From: Streptomyces turgidiscabies Car8
GTDB taxonomy: Bacteria > Actinomycetota > Actinomycetes > Streptomycetales > Streptomycetaceae
Direction: 5' to 3'
DNA length: 54,931 nt
Assembly: GCF_000331005.1 (NCBI RefSeq)
Contig: NZ_AEJB01000648.1
Coordinates: forward strand, 1-54,931
A model generated the notes under the pieces. That model did not search any database. It was not told the DNA's origin and saw nothing but the letters and a program-made list of their open reading frames with translations. This document shows positions 11,841-19,823 of this stretch, in pieces (positions within the stretch are counted from its first letter, which is position 1; each line of letters opens with the position of its first letter). The translations under genes were made by a program, and so were the position numbers.

Positions 11841-12155
11841 CTACTTCATCTCGGTCTTCTCCCGTACGTCGCAGTCGGTGAAGATCGGGGGCCTCGTACA
11901 CATCGAGGCCATCTGCTCCGCCATCCTGCTCGTCTCCGGGTCGTCGCTGTTACGCATGGCCTCGTCGTGGGAGTCGAACTCGATCACCACCAGGTACCTG
12001 TTGGGCTGGTTCCTGTCCTGCAGGACGAGGCGGTGCGTGGGTCCGCCGACACGGCCGCCGAGAGTCGCGTCGGCCTCCTCGACCAGCGCCCGCATCTCCT
12101 CCATCCGGTCGGTCTCGATGTCGATGATCTGAACGAACTTCGTCGGTGTGTCCAC
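11841..12155 (-). CDS. Small dimeric alpha/beta-barrel-like protein
   Basis: A 104-residue protein not recognised beyond its fold class. The alternation FVQIIDIETD - MRALVEEADATLG - RLVLQDRNQPNRYLVVIEFDSHDEAMRNS resembles ferredoxin-like dimeric alpha/beta-barrel proteins (antibiotic biosynthesis monooxygenase or stress-response barrel type). No heme or metal motif is obvious; Cys residues occur only near the C-terminus. The GTG at 12155 is preceded by GGTGGAGG at good spacing, which rules out longer starts. It is monocistronic. Function unknown; the 'monooxygenase' label often given to such proteins should be read as fold only. Confidence 0.75.
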   Translation of the reverse strand: MDTPTKFVQIIDIETDRMEEMRALVEEADATLGGRVGGPTHRLVLQDRNQPNRYLVVIEFDSHDEAMRNSDDPETSRMAEQMASMCTRPPIFTDCDVREKTEMK

Positions 12156-12282
12156 GATGCCTCCACCCGGCCGCGGCGTCCCCGGGCAAGGGACGCTCAC
12201 CACCCAACGAAGCACCGGGAACGGTGATCGGCAATTCGCCGCGCACCGCTCCCGATAGTGGTTGTTCCTACGTCCGACGTGG

Positions 12283-13284
12283 TCAGGCCTCGATACTGTC
12301 CTTCGGAGCGCCTTCGCTGTCGTGCTGCGCCGCCTTGAGCGCCTCCTGCTTCCTGGAGGCCATCAGGCTGGTGATCGTGGTGATGACCAGGACGCCGCAG
12401 ATCACTCCGAGGGAGACCGGTATGGAGATCTCCGGTACGTGGACACCGGACTCGTGCAGCGCGTGCAGCACCAGCTTGATGCCGATGAAGCCGAGGATGA
12501 CCGACAGGCCGTACGAGAGGTGGACCAGCTTCCTCAGCAGCCCGCCGATGAGGAAGTACAGCTGCCGCAGGCCCATCAGAGCGAACGCGTTGGCGGTGAA
12601 GACGATGTAGGGGTCCTGGGTCAGGCCGAAGATCGCCGGGATCGAGTCGAGGGCGAACAGGACGTCCGTAGTACCGATCGCGAGCATCACGACCAGCATC
12701 GGAGTCATGATCCGCTTGCCGTTCTCCTCGATCCACAGCTTGGTGCCGTGGTAGCGGTCGGCCACACCGAACCGCTTCTCGGCAGCCTTGAGCAGCTTGT
12801 TCTCCTCGAACTCCTCGTCCTCGTCGTCGGCACGGGCCTCCTGGATCAGCTTCCAGGCGGTCCAGATGAGGAAGGCACCGAAGATGTAGAACACCCACGC
12901 GAAGCTGGCGAGGATGGCGGCACCGGCGGCGATGAATATCGCGCGCAGGACGAGTGCGATGAGGACTCCGACGAGGAGTACGCGCTGCTGGTACTGCGAG
13001 GGCACCGCGAACTTCGCCATGATCAGGACGAAGACGAAGAGGTTGTCGACACTCAACGACTTCTCGGTGATGAAGCCCGCGAAGAACTCACCGGCCGGCT
13101 CACCGCCACTGAAGACGAGCAGCCCCACGCCGAAGAGGCCTGCCAGGGCGATCCAGACGACCGTCCAGATTCCGGCTTCCTTGATCGACACGTCGTGAGG
13201 CTTGCGCCCGATGAAGAAGTCCACCGCGATCAGAGCGGCGAGACCCACGATGGTAAGGACCCAAAGGGTCACGGAAACATTCAC
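12283..13284 (-). CDS. TerC family membrane protein (probable Mn2+ exporter)
   Basis: A 333-residue polytopic protein of the TerC/Alx family. Typical family features are DFFIGRKPHDVSIKEAG, FITEKSLSVDNLFVFVLIM with the conserved acidic and Asn residues of the membrane core, the central charged loop ARADDEDEEFEENK, and GTTDVLFALDSIPAIFG. TerC proteins act in tellurite resistance and in manganese export or metalation of exported enzymes. The GTG at 13284 follows GGAGG by 4 nt (GGAGGCGCA). The leader carries a probable yybP-ykoY manganese riboswitch, which supports a Mn role here. Two TerD-family genes lie just upstream on the same strand. Confidence 0.93.
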   Translation of the reverse strand: MNVSVTLWVLTIVGLAALIAVDFFIGRKPHDVSIKEAGIWTVVWIALAGLFGVGLLVFSGGEPAGEFFAGFITEKSLSVDNLFVFVLIMAKFAVPSQYQQRVLLVGVLIALVLRAIFIAAGAAILASFAWVFYIFGAFLIWTAWKLIQEARADDEDEEFEENKLLKAAEKRFGVADRYHGTKLWIEENGKRIMTPMLVVMLAIGTTDVLFALDSIPAIFGLTQDPYIVFTANAFALMGLRQLYFLIGGLLRKLVHLSYGLSVILGFIGIKLVLHALHESGVHVPEISIPVSLGVICGVLVITTITSLMASRKQEALKAAQHDSEGAPKDSIEA

Positions 13285-13328
13285 TGCGCCTCCGGCAGTA
13301 GTAACGGCAAATTTCAGCGTCGTCGCTA

Positions 13329-13459
13329 CCGGAGGTCTCTTCCACCCGCGACAACCGGGCTCCTTCACGCGCCCGGACGCCTGCGGGCCGACGCCCCGGG
13401 ATCTGGATTGATCCGTATTGACGGGTACGCCGCAGCAGGTAGGGAGTACTCCCCTCCGT
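13329..13459 (-). promoter_or_regulatory. Probable yybP-ykoY Mn2+ riboswitch in the terC leader
   Basis: Read on the minus strand the leader shows the family's signature parts in order: a P1 strand CGGAGG (13453-13458) running into GGGGAGUA (13447-13454), the internal GUCAAUAC element (13415-13422) followed by a GGAUC/GAUCC hairpin, and a 3' GAGACC immediately before the P1 partner CCUCCG (13330-13335). The aptamer of about 130 nt ends 45 nt before the GTG, so it could control translation or premature termination. This matches known yybP-ykoY architecture upstream of terC/alx genes. The match was judged by eye, not by a covariance model. Confidence 0.7.
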
Positions 13460-13569
13460 TGGGAAGACAGTACCCCAATCACCAAGGAAAGGTAAAGAGA
13501 TTAGTAAAAGAAAATCAAAAACCGCAGGTCAGGAGACTTTACGGATACTTGGTGAAGTGGCTGTGGGTG

Positions 13570-15621
13570 TCAGCGGTTCCATGAACGGCGGGCCGCCGCG
13601 ACCTGGCCGAGTACCTGCTGCAGCACCTGGCTGCCCTCCGGCACGACCGACGGCTCATACGTCCACGCATGGCCGACCCACGGGTCGGCGAGATGGTCGT
13701 CGGGAACGGGCGTGAGTCGCATCAGCGAACGCCAGAGCGGGTCGAGCAAGGGTCCGTACGCGGCGGCGTCCTCGCGGTCGGCCACCATCATCAGGTGGAC
13801 TCCGACGGCCGGGCCCTCGTCGGCGAGATACCTCAGCTGGGTGACCGCCCGGTCGTCGAAACCGTGCGGGAAGTCGTTGACGATCACCAGCTGCTGAGCG
13901 GTGTCGAGGTCGGGCGGCAGTGAGTCGGCCGCGCCGCCGCGCACCGCCATCTGCACCAGGTCGACGCGCTGGGTAAGCCGGCCCAGGACGTCCGCGACAC
14001 CGGCGGCCCCGGCGGCGGGCGGACCCGCGAGCACACCGGTCCGCACCAGCGGCGCGAGGGCCGGGGCTCCTGAGCCTGCCGGATCGATGACGTGCACGGC
14101 GAATTCGCCCGCCGGATGGACCGCGAGCAGCCGTGCCGCGTGCGCCACCGCCGTGTCCATGGCCAGCCGCCGCAGCTCGTCGGAGTCGAGGAGCGAGCCG
14201 TCGAGGGACTCACCGCCGCTGTCGATCCACAGGCCGCGCTCCAACGGGAGCCGCACAAGCATCGGGATACTCAGCCCGGAACTCTCGGGCAGCCGCAGGT
14301 CGCCCACTCGGAGTGCCATGGGCATCTCCATCGGGACGCGGTAGCCGTGCCAGACCGGGTTGTCCCAGCGCGCGTACGCCAGCGGCAGCGCGGGCTCGAC
14401 GACCTCGGCCTCGGCGGCGAGCTGGGAGAGGTCACGGTCGAGGGCGGCGCGGGCCTGGTCGACGAGCTGGGACTGCTTGGCGCGGGCCGCTTCCCGGGCG
14501 GCGTCGCCCCGGCCGCCGCCCCGGCTGCGTGGATCCGCCAGCGCCTTGTCGATCTCCTGCTCCATACGCGAGTCGGCGAAGTCCACGGCGCTGCGGTATG
14601 CGGCGACGGTTCGCGCCAGGTCCTCGAACATGCCCCAGACCTGGTTGTAGAGCCGCTCGTCCATGGACCATCCGGTCGCGTCGCCCGCGACCGGCCCCGC
14701 GGACTCACCGGACCGGGCCGGTGGTGCGGTCGGCGGTGCCGGTGGCGGAGCGGCCGTACGGCGGCTGGGATGGCTGTAGTTGACGGGAGTTCCGGCAGCG
14801 GTGTCGGCCTGCGCCGAACCGTCCGGTCGGCCGACCTGCGCCGGGGTGTTCTGCGGGTCCTGGACTTCGTACGGCGACGAAGGCCGGACAGCGCCCTGGT
14901 CCCCCTGAACCGGGGAACCGGCCTGCTCCGGGGTGCCGGGAGCCGGGGCGTCCTGCGGCCCCTGAGCCGCGTACGGCGACGTGGCTTGCGCGGGTGCGGG
15001 GGACGACGCCGTACGGCGGTTGCGGTCGCCGTCCGGTGTGCGGGGTGGCGGGGGTGCCACCGCGCGGGAGTGGGCCTGGGACACCGCCTCCTCGATGGCG
15101 TCCGCGAGCTGCCGGGCCTCGGGAAGGCCCTGGTCGGTGAGAAGTTCGGCGAGGCCACCGGCGTATCCCTGACCGATGGCGCGCACCTTCCAGGCGTCGT
15201 GCCTGCGGTAGAGCTCCAGGGCGACCACCGCCGACTCGGCCTCAAGGCCCGTGATCCGGTAACTGGCGACCTCGGTGCCGTCGAGGCCGGTGACGGCGAC
15301 GAAGGGTGCGGCCACGGCGCCGAACCGGGCCGGCCCGCCCACACCGGACGGCAGGGCGAGCAGCACGCTGACCCGGTGCACGGACTCCGGCATGGCACCC
15401 AGGTCCACGGCGAGCCGGTGGTCGGCCGCCGCCTGCTTGGAGACCTCCAGGCCGGGGAGCGTGGGAGCTCCTGGATGGGCCACCCACTCGACGCCGTGAA
15501 CCCTGCCCTGTTCGTCGCCGATCGTGGCCCCCGCCACGATCGGCGCACCGGCCGAGATCCGCACTTCGAGGCGGACCTGGGAGAGCGGATGGTTCTGCCC
15601 CCGGACCAGCTCGGCCGTCAT
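13570..15621 (-). CDS. TerD domain fused to a degenerate FtsK/HerA-like domain
   Basis: A 683-residue multidomain protein. Residues 1-175 are a TerD-like beta-sandwich (LELYRRHDAWKVRAIGQGYA is characteristic). Residues about 185-318 are a Pro/Ala/Gln-rich linker containing a twice-repeated unit of the form SPYxxQxPQxxPA. A helical charged segment spans 325-405. Residues about 440-650 resemble the core of an FtsK/SpoIIIE-type HerA ATPase: a beta strand VRLPLERGLWIDSG, a Walker B-like LVIVNDFP and a sensor-like GPAVGVHLMMVAD. No GxxxxGK[S/T] P-loop exists, so ATP hydrolysis is unlikely. It lies 51 bp after terD on the same strand, and both are between uvrB and terC. Role inferred only: scaffold in a Ter stress complex. 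Confidence 0.75.
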   Translation of the reverse strand: MTAELVRGQNHPLSQVRLEVRISAGAPIVAGATIGDEQGRVHGVEWVAHPGAPTLPGLEVSKQAAADHRLAVDLGAMPESVHRVSVLLALPSGVGGPARFGAVAAPFVAVTGLDGTEVASYRITGLEAESAVVALELYRRHDAWKVRAIGQGYAGGLAELLTDQGLPEARQLADAIEEAVSQAHSRAVAPPPPRTPDGDRNRRTASSPAPAQATSPYAAQGPQDAPAPGTPEQAGSPVQGDQGAVRPSSPYEVQDPQNTPAQVGRPDGSAQADTAAGTPVNYSHPSRRTAAPPPAPPTAPPARSGESAGPVAGDATGWSMDERLYNQVWGMFEDLARTVAAYRSAVDFADSRMEQEIDKALADPRSRGGGRGDAAREAARAKQSQLVDQARAALDRDLSQLAAEAEVVEPALPLAYARWDNPVWHGYRVPMEMPMALRVGDLRLPESSGLSIPMLVRLPLERGLWIDSGGESLDGSLLDSDELRRLAMDTAVAHAARLLAVHPAGEFAVHVIDPAGSGAPALAPLVRTGVLAGPPAAGAAGVADVLGRLTQRVDLVQMAVRGGAADSLPPDLDTAQQLVIVNDFPHGFDDRAVTQLRYLADEGPAVGVHLMMVADREDAAAYGPLLDPLWRSLMRLTPVPDDHLADPWVGHAWTYEPSVVPEGSQVLQQVLGQVAAARRSWNR

Positions 15622-15672
15622 CGCCTTCGTCCCCCCGTGTCGTTCTCTTGTTCCGTGGGCCGCCCGGCCCGG

Positions 15673-16284
15673 CTACAGATGCGGCAGGATCGCCGGCATC
15701 AGGTCCTGGAAGGTGCGGCCGTTGGCAGGCGTGCCAAGGGCTGTCATCTGCCAGCCCGCGCCCGCGCGGTGCACCTTCGCCATGATCTGGGCCGTGTACT
15801 GGCCCCCGCCGTCCAGCGTGTAGCGGGCGAGTTCGTCACCGTTGGTCTCGTCGACCAGACGGCAGAAGGCGTTCTGCACCTCCTGGAATGTCTGCCCCGT
15901 GAAGGAGTTCACGGTGAAGACGATCTGGTCGATGTGGACCGGCACCCGCGGCAGGTCGACGAGGATCGCCTCGTCGTCACCACCCTGGCCGACACCGCCG
16001 ACGAGGTTGTCACCGGTGTGCCGCACGGAGCCGTCGTCGCTCACGAGGTGGCGGAAGAACACGACGTCCATGGGCTGCTTGTCGGCGAACAGGACGGCCG
16101 AGGCGTCCAGGTCGATCTCCCGCGTACGCGACCCGAACAGGCCTCGCCGGGGTGCCGCCTGCCAGCCGAGGCCCATCCGCACCGCGGTCAGGGTGCCCCC
16201 GTCGTTCTTCTGCAGGTTGATGGCCTGACCCTTGGTCAGATTGACGCTGCCACTGGGCGTTCCGCCCTTGGATACGTCCACCAC
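15673..16284 (-). CDS. terD: TerD family stress/tellurite resistance protein
   Basis: A 203-residue TerD-family protein. Family pattern: DVSKGGTPSGSVNLTKGQAI at the N-terminus, IDLDASAVLF, GDNLVGGVGQGGDDEAILVD with the acidic Ca2+-binding cluster, VFTVNSFTGQTFQEVQNA and a C-terminal GGGQYTAQIMAKV. TerD proteins are soluble, Ca2+-binding and associate with the membrane in tellurite, oxidative and phage resistance. The GTG at 16284 follows GAGGGG by 8 nt; the next codon is also GTG. It begins 182 bp after the uvrB stop and has its own DNA-damage-type promoter, then probably continues into the TerD-FtsK fusion gene. Confidence 0.9.
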   Translation of the reverse strand: MVDVSKGGTPSGSVNLTKGQAINLQKNDGGTLTAVRMGLGWQAAPRRGLFGSRTREIDLDASAVLFADKQPMDVVFFRHLVSDDGSVRHTGDNLVGGVGQGGDDEAILVDLPRVPVHIDQIVFTVNSFTGQTFQEVQNAFCRLVDETNGDELARYTLDGGGQYTAQIMAKVHRAGAGWQMTALGTPANGRTFQDLMPAILPHL

Positions 16285-16340
16285 GCGCTGTTCCCCTCTC
16301 GAGCCGTCCCCTGTTTCCGCGGGGTCCGCGGATGACCTGA

Positions 16341-16363
16341 ACCCTACGCAGGGACACTGACAG
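16341..16363 (-). promoter_or_regulatory. DNA-damage (RecA-NDp/PafBC-type) promoter of terD
   Basis: On the minus strand CTGTCAGTG is followed by 8 nt and TAGGGT, one mismatch from the ideal TTGTCAGTG-N8-TAnnnT. It lies in the 182-bp gap between uvrB and terD, with an expected leader of about 50 nt before the GTG. Presence of this motif before a Ter gene is unexpected. Confidence 0.65.
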
Positions 16364-16465
16364 TGCCGAAGCCTCGGGCGCACTTTGTGTCGGTGTTGCA
16401 ACACTGCGCGTACGACGCAGCTCACGGACACCGACGGCCGCCGCCCCTCCTGCCCCGTGCGGCGG

Positions 16466-18604
16466 TCAGGCCAGGCCTGCCTCCTTCATCTGCCGCAGTT
16501 CCTTCTTCATCTCCGACACCTCGTCGCGCAGCCGGGCGGCGATCTCGAACTGCAGGTCGGCCGCGGCGGCGCGCATCCGTGCCGTCATCTCCTCGATCTG
16601 GTCGGCGAGTTCGGCTGCGGGGCGGTCGGTCGGCACCGTCTCCCCTGCCTTGCCCTTGCCGGCCCGGGCTCCCTTGGCGGCCTTGCCGCCGAGCGCGGGC
16701 ACCGGGGCCTTGGCCGCCTTGCCGTCCTTCGACTTGCGGTAACCCGAGCCCAGGAGCTGTTCCGTGTCGACGTCCTCGCGGGCGATCTGCGCGACGATGT
16801 CGTTGATCTTCTTGCGGAGCGGCTGCGGGTCGATGCCCTTCTCCTTGTTGTACGCGACCTGCCTCTCCCGGCGTCGGTTGGTCTCCTCGATGGCCTTCTC
16901 CATCGCCGGAGTGATCTTGTCCGCGTACATGTGGACCTGACCAGACACATTGCGCGCCGCGCGGCCGATGGTCTGGATCAGGGAGGTGCCGGAGCGCAGG
17001 AAGCCCTCCTTGTCGGCGTCGAGGATCGACACCAGTGACACCTCTGGAAGGTCGAGGCCCTCACGGAGGAGGTTGATGCCGACGAGGACGTCGAACTCGC
17101 CCGCGCGCAGTTCGCGCAGCAGCTCGACCCGGCGCAGGGTGTCGACGTCGCTGTGCAGATACCGGACCTGGATGCCGAGTTCCAGGAAGTAGTCGGTGAG
17201 GTCCTCGGCCATCTTCTTGGTGAGCGTGGTGACCAGGACACGCTCGTCCTTCTCCGCGCGGGTGCGGATCTCGTGCACCAGGTCGTCGATCTGGCCCTCG
17301 GTGGGCTTGATGACGACCTCGGGGTCGATGAGGCCGGTGGGGCGGATGATCTGCTCGACGAAGCCGTCACCACGGGACAGCTCGTACTTGCCGGGGGTCG
17401 CCGACAGGTAGACGGTCTGGCCGATGCGCTTTTGGAACTCCTCCCATTTCAGGGGGCGGTTGTCCAGCGCGGAGGGCAGCCGGAAGCCGTGGTCCACGAG
17501 GGTGCGCTTACGGGACGCGTCGCCCTCGTACATGGCACCGATCTGCGGGACCGTGCTGTGCGACTCGTCGATGACCAGCAGGAAGTCGTCCGGGAAGTAG
17601 TCGATGAGGGTGTTAGGCGGAGATCCGGGGAGGCGGCCGTCGAAGTGCATCGAGTAGTTCTCGACGCCGGAGCAGGAACCGATCTGGCGAAGCATCTCGA
17701 TGTCGTACGTCGTCCGCATCCTCAGGCGCTGGGCCTCCAGGAGTTTGTTCTGCTTCTCCAGTTCGGCGAGGCGGTCGCCGAGTTCCTTCTCGATGTCGTT
17801 GACGGCCCGCGCCATACGCTCGGGTCCTGCCACGTAGTGGGTGGCCGGGAAGACGTACATGTGCTCGTCTTCGCTGATGATCTCGCCGGTGAGCGGGTGG
17901 AGGGTGGAGAGGGCCTCGATCTCGTCGCCGAACATCTCGATGCGGACGGCCAGTTCCTCGTAGACCGGGAAGATCTCGATGGTGTCGCCGCGCACCCGGA
18001 ACGTGCCGCGGGTGAAGGCCAGGTCGTTGCGCGTGTACTGGATGTCGACGAAGCGGCGCAGCAGCTGGTCCCGGTCGATCTCCTCGCCGACCTTGAGGGA
18101 GACCATCCGGTCCACGTACTCCTGCGGAGTACCGAGGCCGTAGATGCAGGAGACGGAGGCGACCACGATGACGTCACGCCGGGTGAGCAGCGAGTTGGTC
18201 GCGGAGTGGCGCAGCCGCTCGACCTCCTCGTTGATCGAGGAGTCCTTCTCGATGTAGGTGTCCGACTGTGGGACGTACGCCTCGGGCTGGTAGTAGTCGT
18301 AGTACGAGACGAAGTACTCGACGGCGTTGTTCGGCAGGAGTTCACGGAACTCGTTCGCCAACTGGGCGGCCAGGGTCTTGTTCGGCGCCATGACGAGCGT
18401 GGGGCGCTGAAGCTTCTCGATCATCCACGCGGTGGTGGCGGACTTGCCGGTGCCGGTCGCGCCGAGGAGCACGACGTCTTTCTCACCTGCTTCGATGCGC
18501 CGAGCCAGCTCGGCGATGGCCGTCGGCTGGTCGCCGCTCGGCTGGTAGGGGCTGACGACCTCGAAGGGCGCCACCGTGCGTTCGATCTTGGAAACTGGCC
18601 GCAT
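16466..18604 (-). CDS. uvrB: UvrABC excinuclease helicase subunit B
   Basis: Central subunit of nucleotide excision repair: loaded by UvrA, verifies damage and recruits UvrC. The 712-residue protein has helicase motif I as GATGTGKSAT (about 48-57), the beta-hairpin YYDYYQPEAYVP (about 101-112), the DESH-type motif II (VIDESHST), QTIGRAARN motif VI and a C-terminal UVR domain (DLQFEIAARLRDEVSEMKKE). The linker before UVR has a Lys/Ala-rich stretch. The ATG is only 6 nt after a TACGGT -10 box of a damage-type promoter, so the mRNA is probably leaderless. It is followed downstream by terD. Confidence 0.98.
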   Translation of the reverse strand: MRPVSKIERTVAPFEVVSPYQPSGDQPTAIAELARRIEAGEKDVVLLGATGTGKSATTAWMIEKLQRPTLVMAPNKTLAAQLANEFRELLPNNAVEYFVSYYDYYQPEAYVPQSDTYIEKDSSINEEVERLRHSATNSLLTRRDVIVVASVSCIYGLGTPQEYVDRMVSLKVGEEIDRDQLLRRFVDIQYTRNDLAFTRGTFRVRGDTIEIFPVYEELAVRIEMFGDEIEALSTLHPLTGEIISEDEHMYVFPATHYVAGPERMARAVNDIEKELGDRLAELEKQNKLLEAQRLRMRTTYDIEMLRQIGSCSGVENYSMHFDGRLPGSPPNTLIDYFPDDFLLVIDESHSTVPQIGAMYEGDASRKRTLVDHGFRLPSALDNRPLKWEEFQKRIGQTVYLSATPGKYELSRGDGFVEQIIRPTGLIDPEVVIKPTEGQIDDLVHEIRTRAEKDERVLVTTLTKKMAEDLTDYFLELGIQVRYLHSDVDTLRRVELLRELRAGEFDVLVGINLLREGLDLPEVSLVSILDADKEGFLRSGTSLIQTIGRAARNVSGQVHMYADKITPAMEKAIEETNRRRERQVAYNKEKGIDPQPLRKKINDIVAQIAREDVDTEQLLGSGYRKSKDGKAAKAPVPALGGKAAKGARAGKGKAGETVPTDRPAAELADQIEEMTARMRAAAADLQFEIAARLRDEVSEMKKELRQMKEAGLA

Positions 18605-18610
18605 GCATCC

Positions 18611-18633
18611 ACCGTACGACCACCCACTGACAA
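18611..18633 (-). promoter_or_regulatory. DNA-damage (RecA-NDp/PafBC-type) promoter of uvrB
   Basis: Minus-strand TTGTCAGTG, 8 nt, TACGGT: a perfect match to TTGTCAGTG-N8-TAnnnT. The -10 box ends 6 nt before the uvrB ATG, so transcription should start at or next to the initiation codon. Confidence 0.78.
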
Positions 18634-18643
18634 CGGGTCCTGA

Positions 18644-19510
18644 TCACCGGTTCTGGGGAGTGCGGGACCGGCGCTCCCCGTGCCGCTGGCCGGCTCGCGG
18701 CGGGAGGCGTCGGCCGGGGTGCGGGACGGCCGGGTGGGCCGGGATGCCGGGCTTGTTGTCGGCGGGGCGTCGGCCGGGCTTGCCCATGATCATCAGGGGG
18801 TCGAACATCACGACGACGCCGGCCAGCAGGAGGAAGGCCAGCGGGCCGATCATCAGCGGGGCGAGCAGGGACGCGGGCGAGGCTCCCTCCGGGCTCCCGG
18901 ACCCGGCGTGGAGGTGGACCCGCAGGGCGGCCATGCCCGTGTAGTGCATGCCGCTGACGGCGAGTCCCATGACGAGGCTGGCTCCCACGCTCCACAGAAA
19001 GCCGCGGACCTGCCCGGCCGCCCACAGGGCGGCGGTGGCGGCCACCACGGCTATCACGACCGAGGCGGAGACGGTGAGGGTGTTGTACTCCAGCTTCCCG
19101 TTGAGGCGCATTCCGGCCATGCCCAGGTAGTGCATGGAGGCGATACCGAGGCCGGTGATGGTGCCCCCGGTGAACAGTGCCGTTCCGCTCGTGCCCCGGT
19201 ATCCGACGATGAAGATCCCGATGCCGACCATGACGACGGCGACCCCGAGGCTGGCGAAGGTCAGCCCCATGTCGTAGTTGATCGGGGTCTCCTTGACGGT
19301 GAACCCCATCATCGCGACGAAGTGCATGGTCCATATGCCGGAGCCGATCGCGGCCGACCCGAGCGCCAGCCACCCCGGTCGCCACGACTGGGCGACCAGC
19401 ATCGATCTCGTGGTGCAGCGCAGACCCAGCGCGCCGCCCAGGCAGGCCATGAGGTAGGCCACCAGCGGAGTGACGAGTCCGTAGCTGAATCCGTCGACCG
19501 TGCCCTGCAT
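18644..19510 (-). CDS. MHYT domain integral membrane sensor
   Basis: A 288-residue protein consisting of seven membrane helices with three MHYT-type motifs: IWTMHFVAMM, IASMHYLGMA and SGMHYTGMA, each placing Met and His near the outer membrane face. In other bacteria MHYT domains are proposed to bind copper and to sense O2, CO or NO, and are fused to GGDEF/EAL or kinase outputs. Here there is no output domain, only a basic, Pro-rich cytoplasmic tail of about 50 residues ending near RSRTPQNR. ATG 19510 was chosen because helix 1 begins just after it and GGAAGGG lies upstream. It is monocistronic, divergent from ogt. Confidence 0.88.
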   Translation of the reverse strand: MQGTVDGFSYGLVTPLVAYLMACLGGALGLRCTTRSMLVAQSWRPGWLALGSAAIGSGIWTMHFVAMMGFTVKETPINYDMGLTFASLGVAVVMVGIGIFIVGYRGTSGTALFTGGTITGLGIASMHYLGMAGMRLNGKLEYNTLTVSASVVIAVVAATAALWAAGQVRGFLWSVGASLVMGLAVSGMHYTGMAALRVHLHAGSGSPEGASPASLLAPLMIGPLAFLLLAGVVVMFDPLMIMGKPGRRPADNKPGIPAHPAVPHPGRRLPPRAGQRHGERRSRTPQNR

Positions 19511-19793
19511 GTGCGGCTGCCCTTCCGCCCTTTTGCGTTCCGGAATTCCCGGACTTGCTCCCCTGCCCCAGGACCGGCCAGCAGTCAGGGCTGTGGCAGA
19601 GAGTATGACTGGCTCCTGAAGGGTCGAACGATTTTCCGGCAAAGAAACACGACCTTGCCCCACTTGTGCGGCAGGGGTGTGCGGACTCGGGCAACTCCTT
19701 TCAATCTGTGTCTGTGCCGGACCTCTCTTCCCGTTGTGCCTCCCCTGTCACTCGTGGATCATGCGCACCCGCTCGGGATCCAGGCGCCGGGCG

Positions 19794-19816
19794 TTGTCAG
19801 TGCCGGGTCGTACGGT
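19794..19816 (+). promoter_or_regulatory. DNA-damage (RecA-NDp/PafBC-type) promoter of ogt
   Basis: TTGTCAGTG, 8 nt, TACGGT, identical in its two core elements to the uvrB promoter. The -10 box ends 7 nt before the ATG of the alkyltransferase gene, indicating a leaderless transcript. Confidence 0.78.
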
Positions 19817-19823
19817 GGGGCGC

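Noticed and set aside
14092..16335. 747-codon plus-strand frame opposite both TerD genes
   Set aside because: Spans two minus-strand genes and their gap, has no ribosome site and no family pattern.
17153..18643. Long plus-strand frame opposite uvrB
   Set aside because: Low-complexity Val/Asp/Gly-rich translation, complementary to a clear UvrB.
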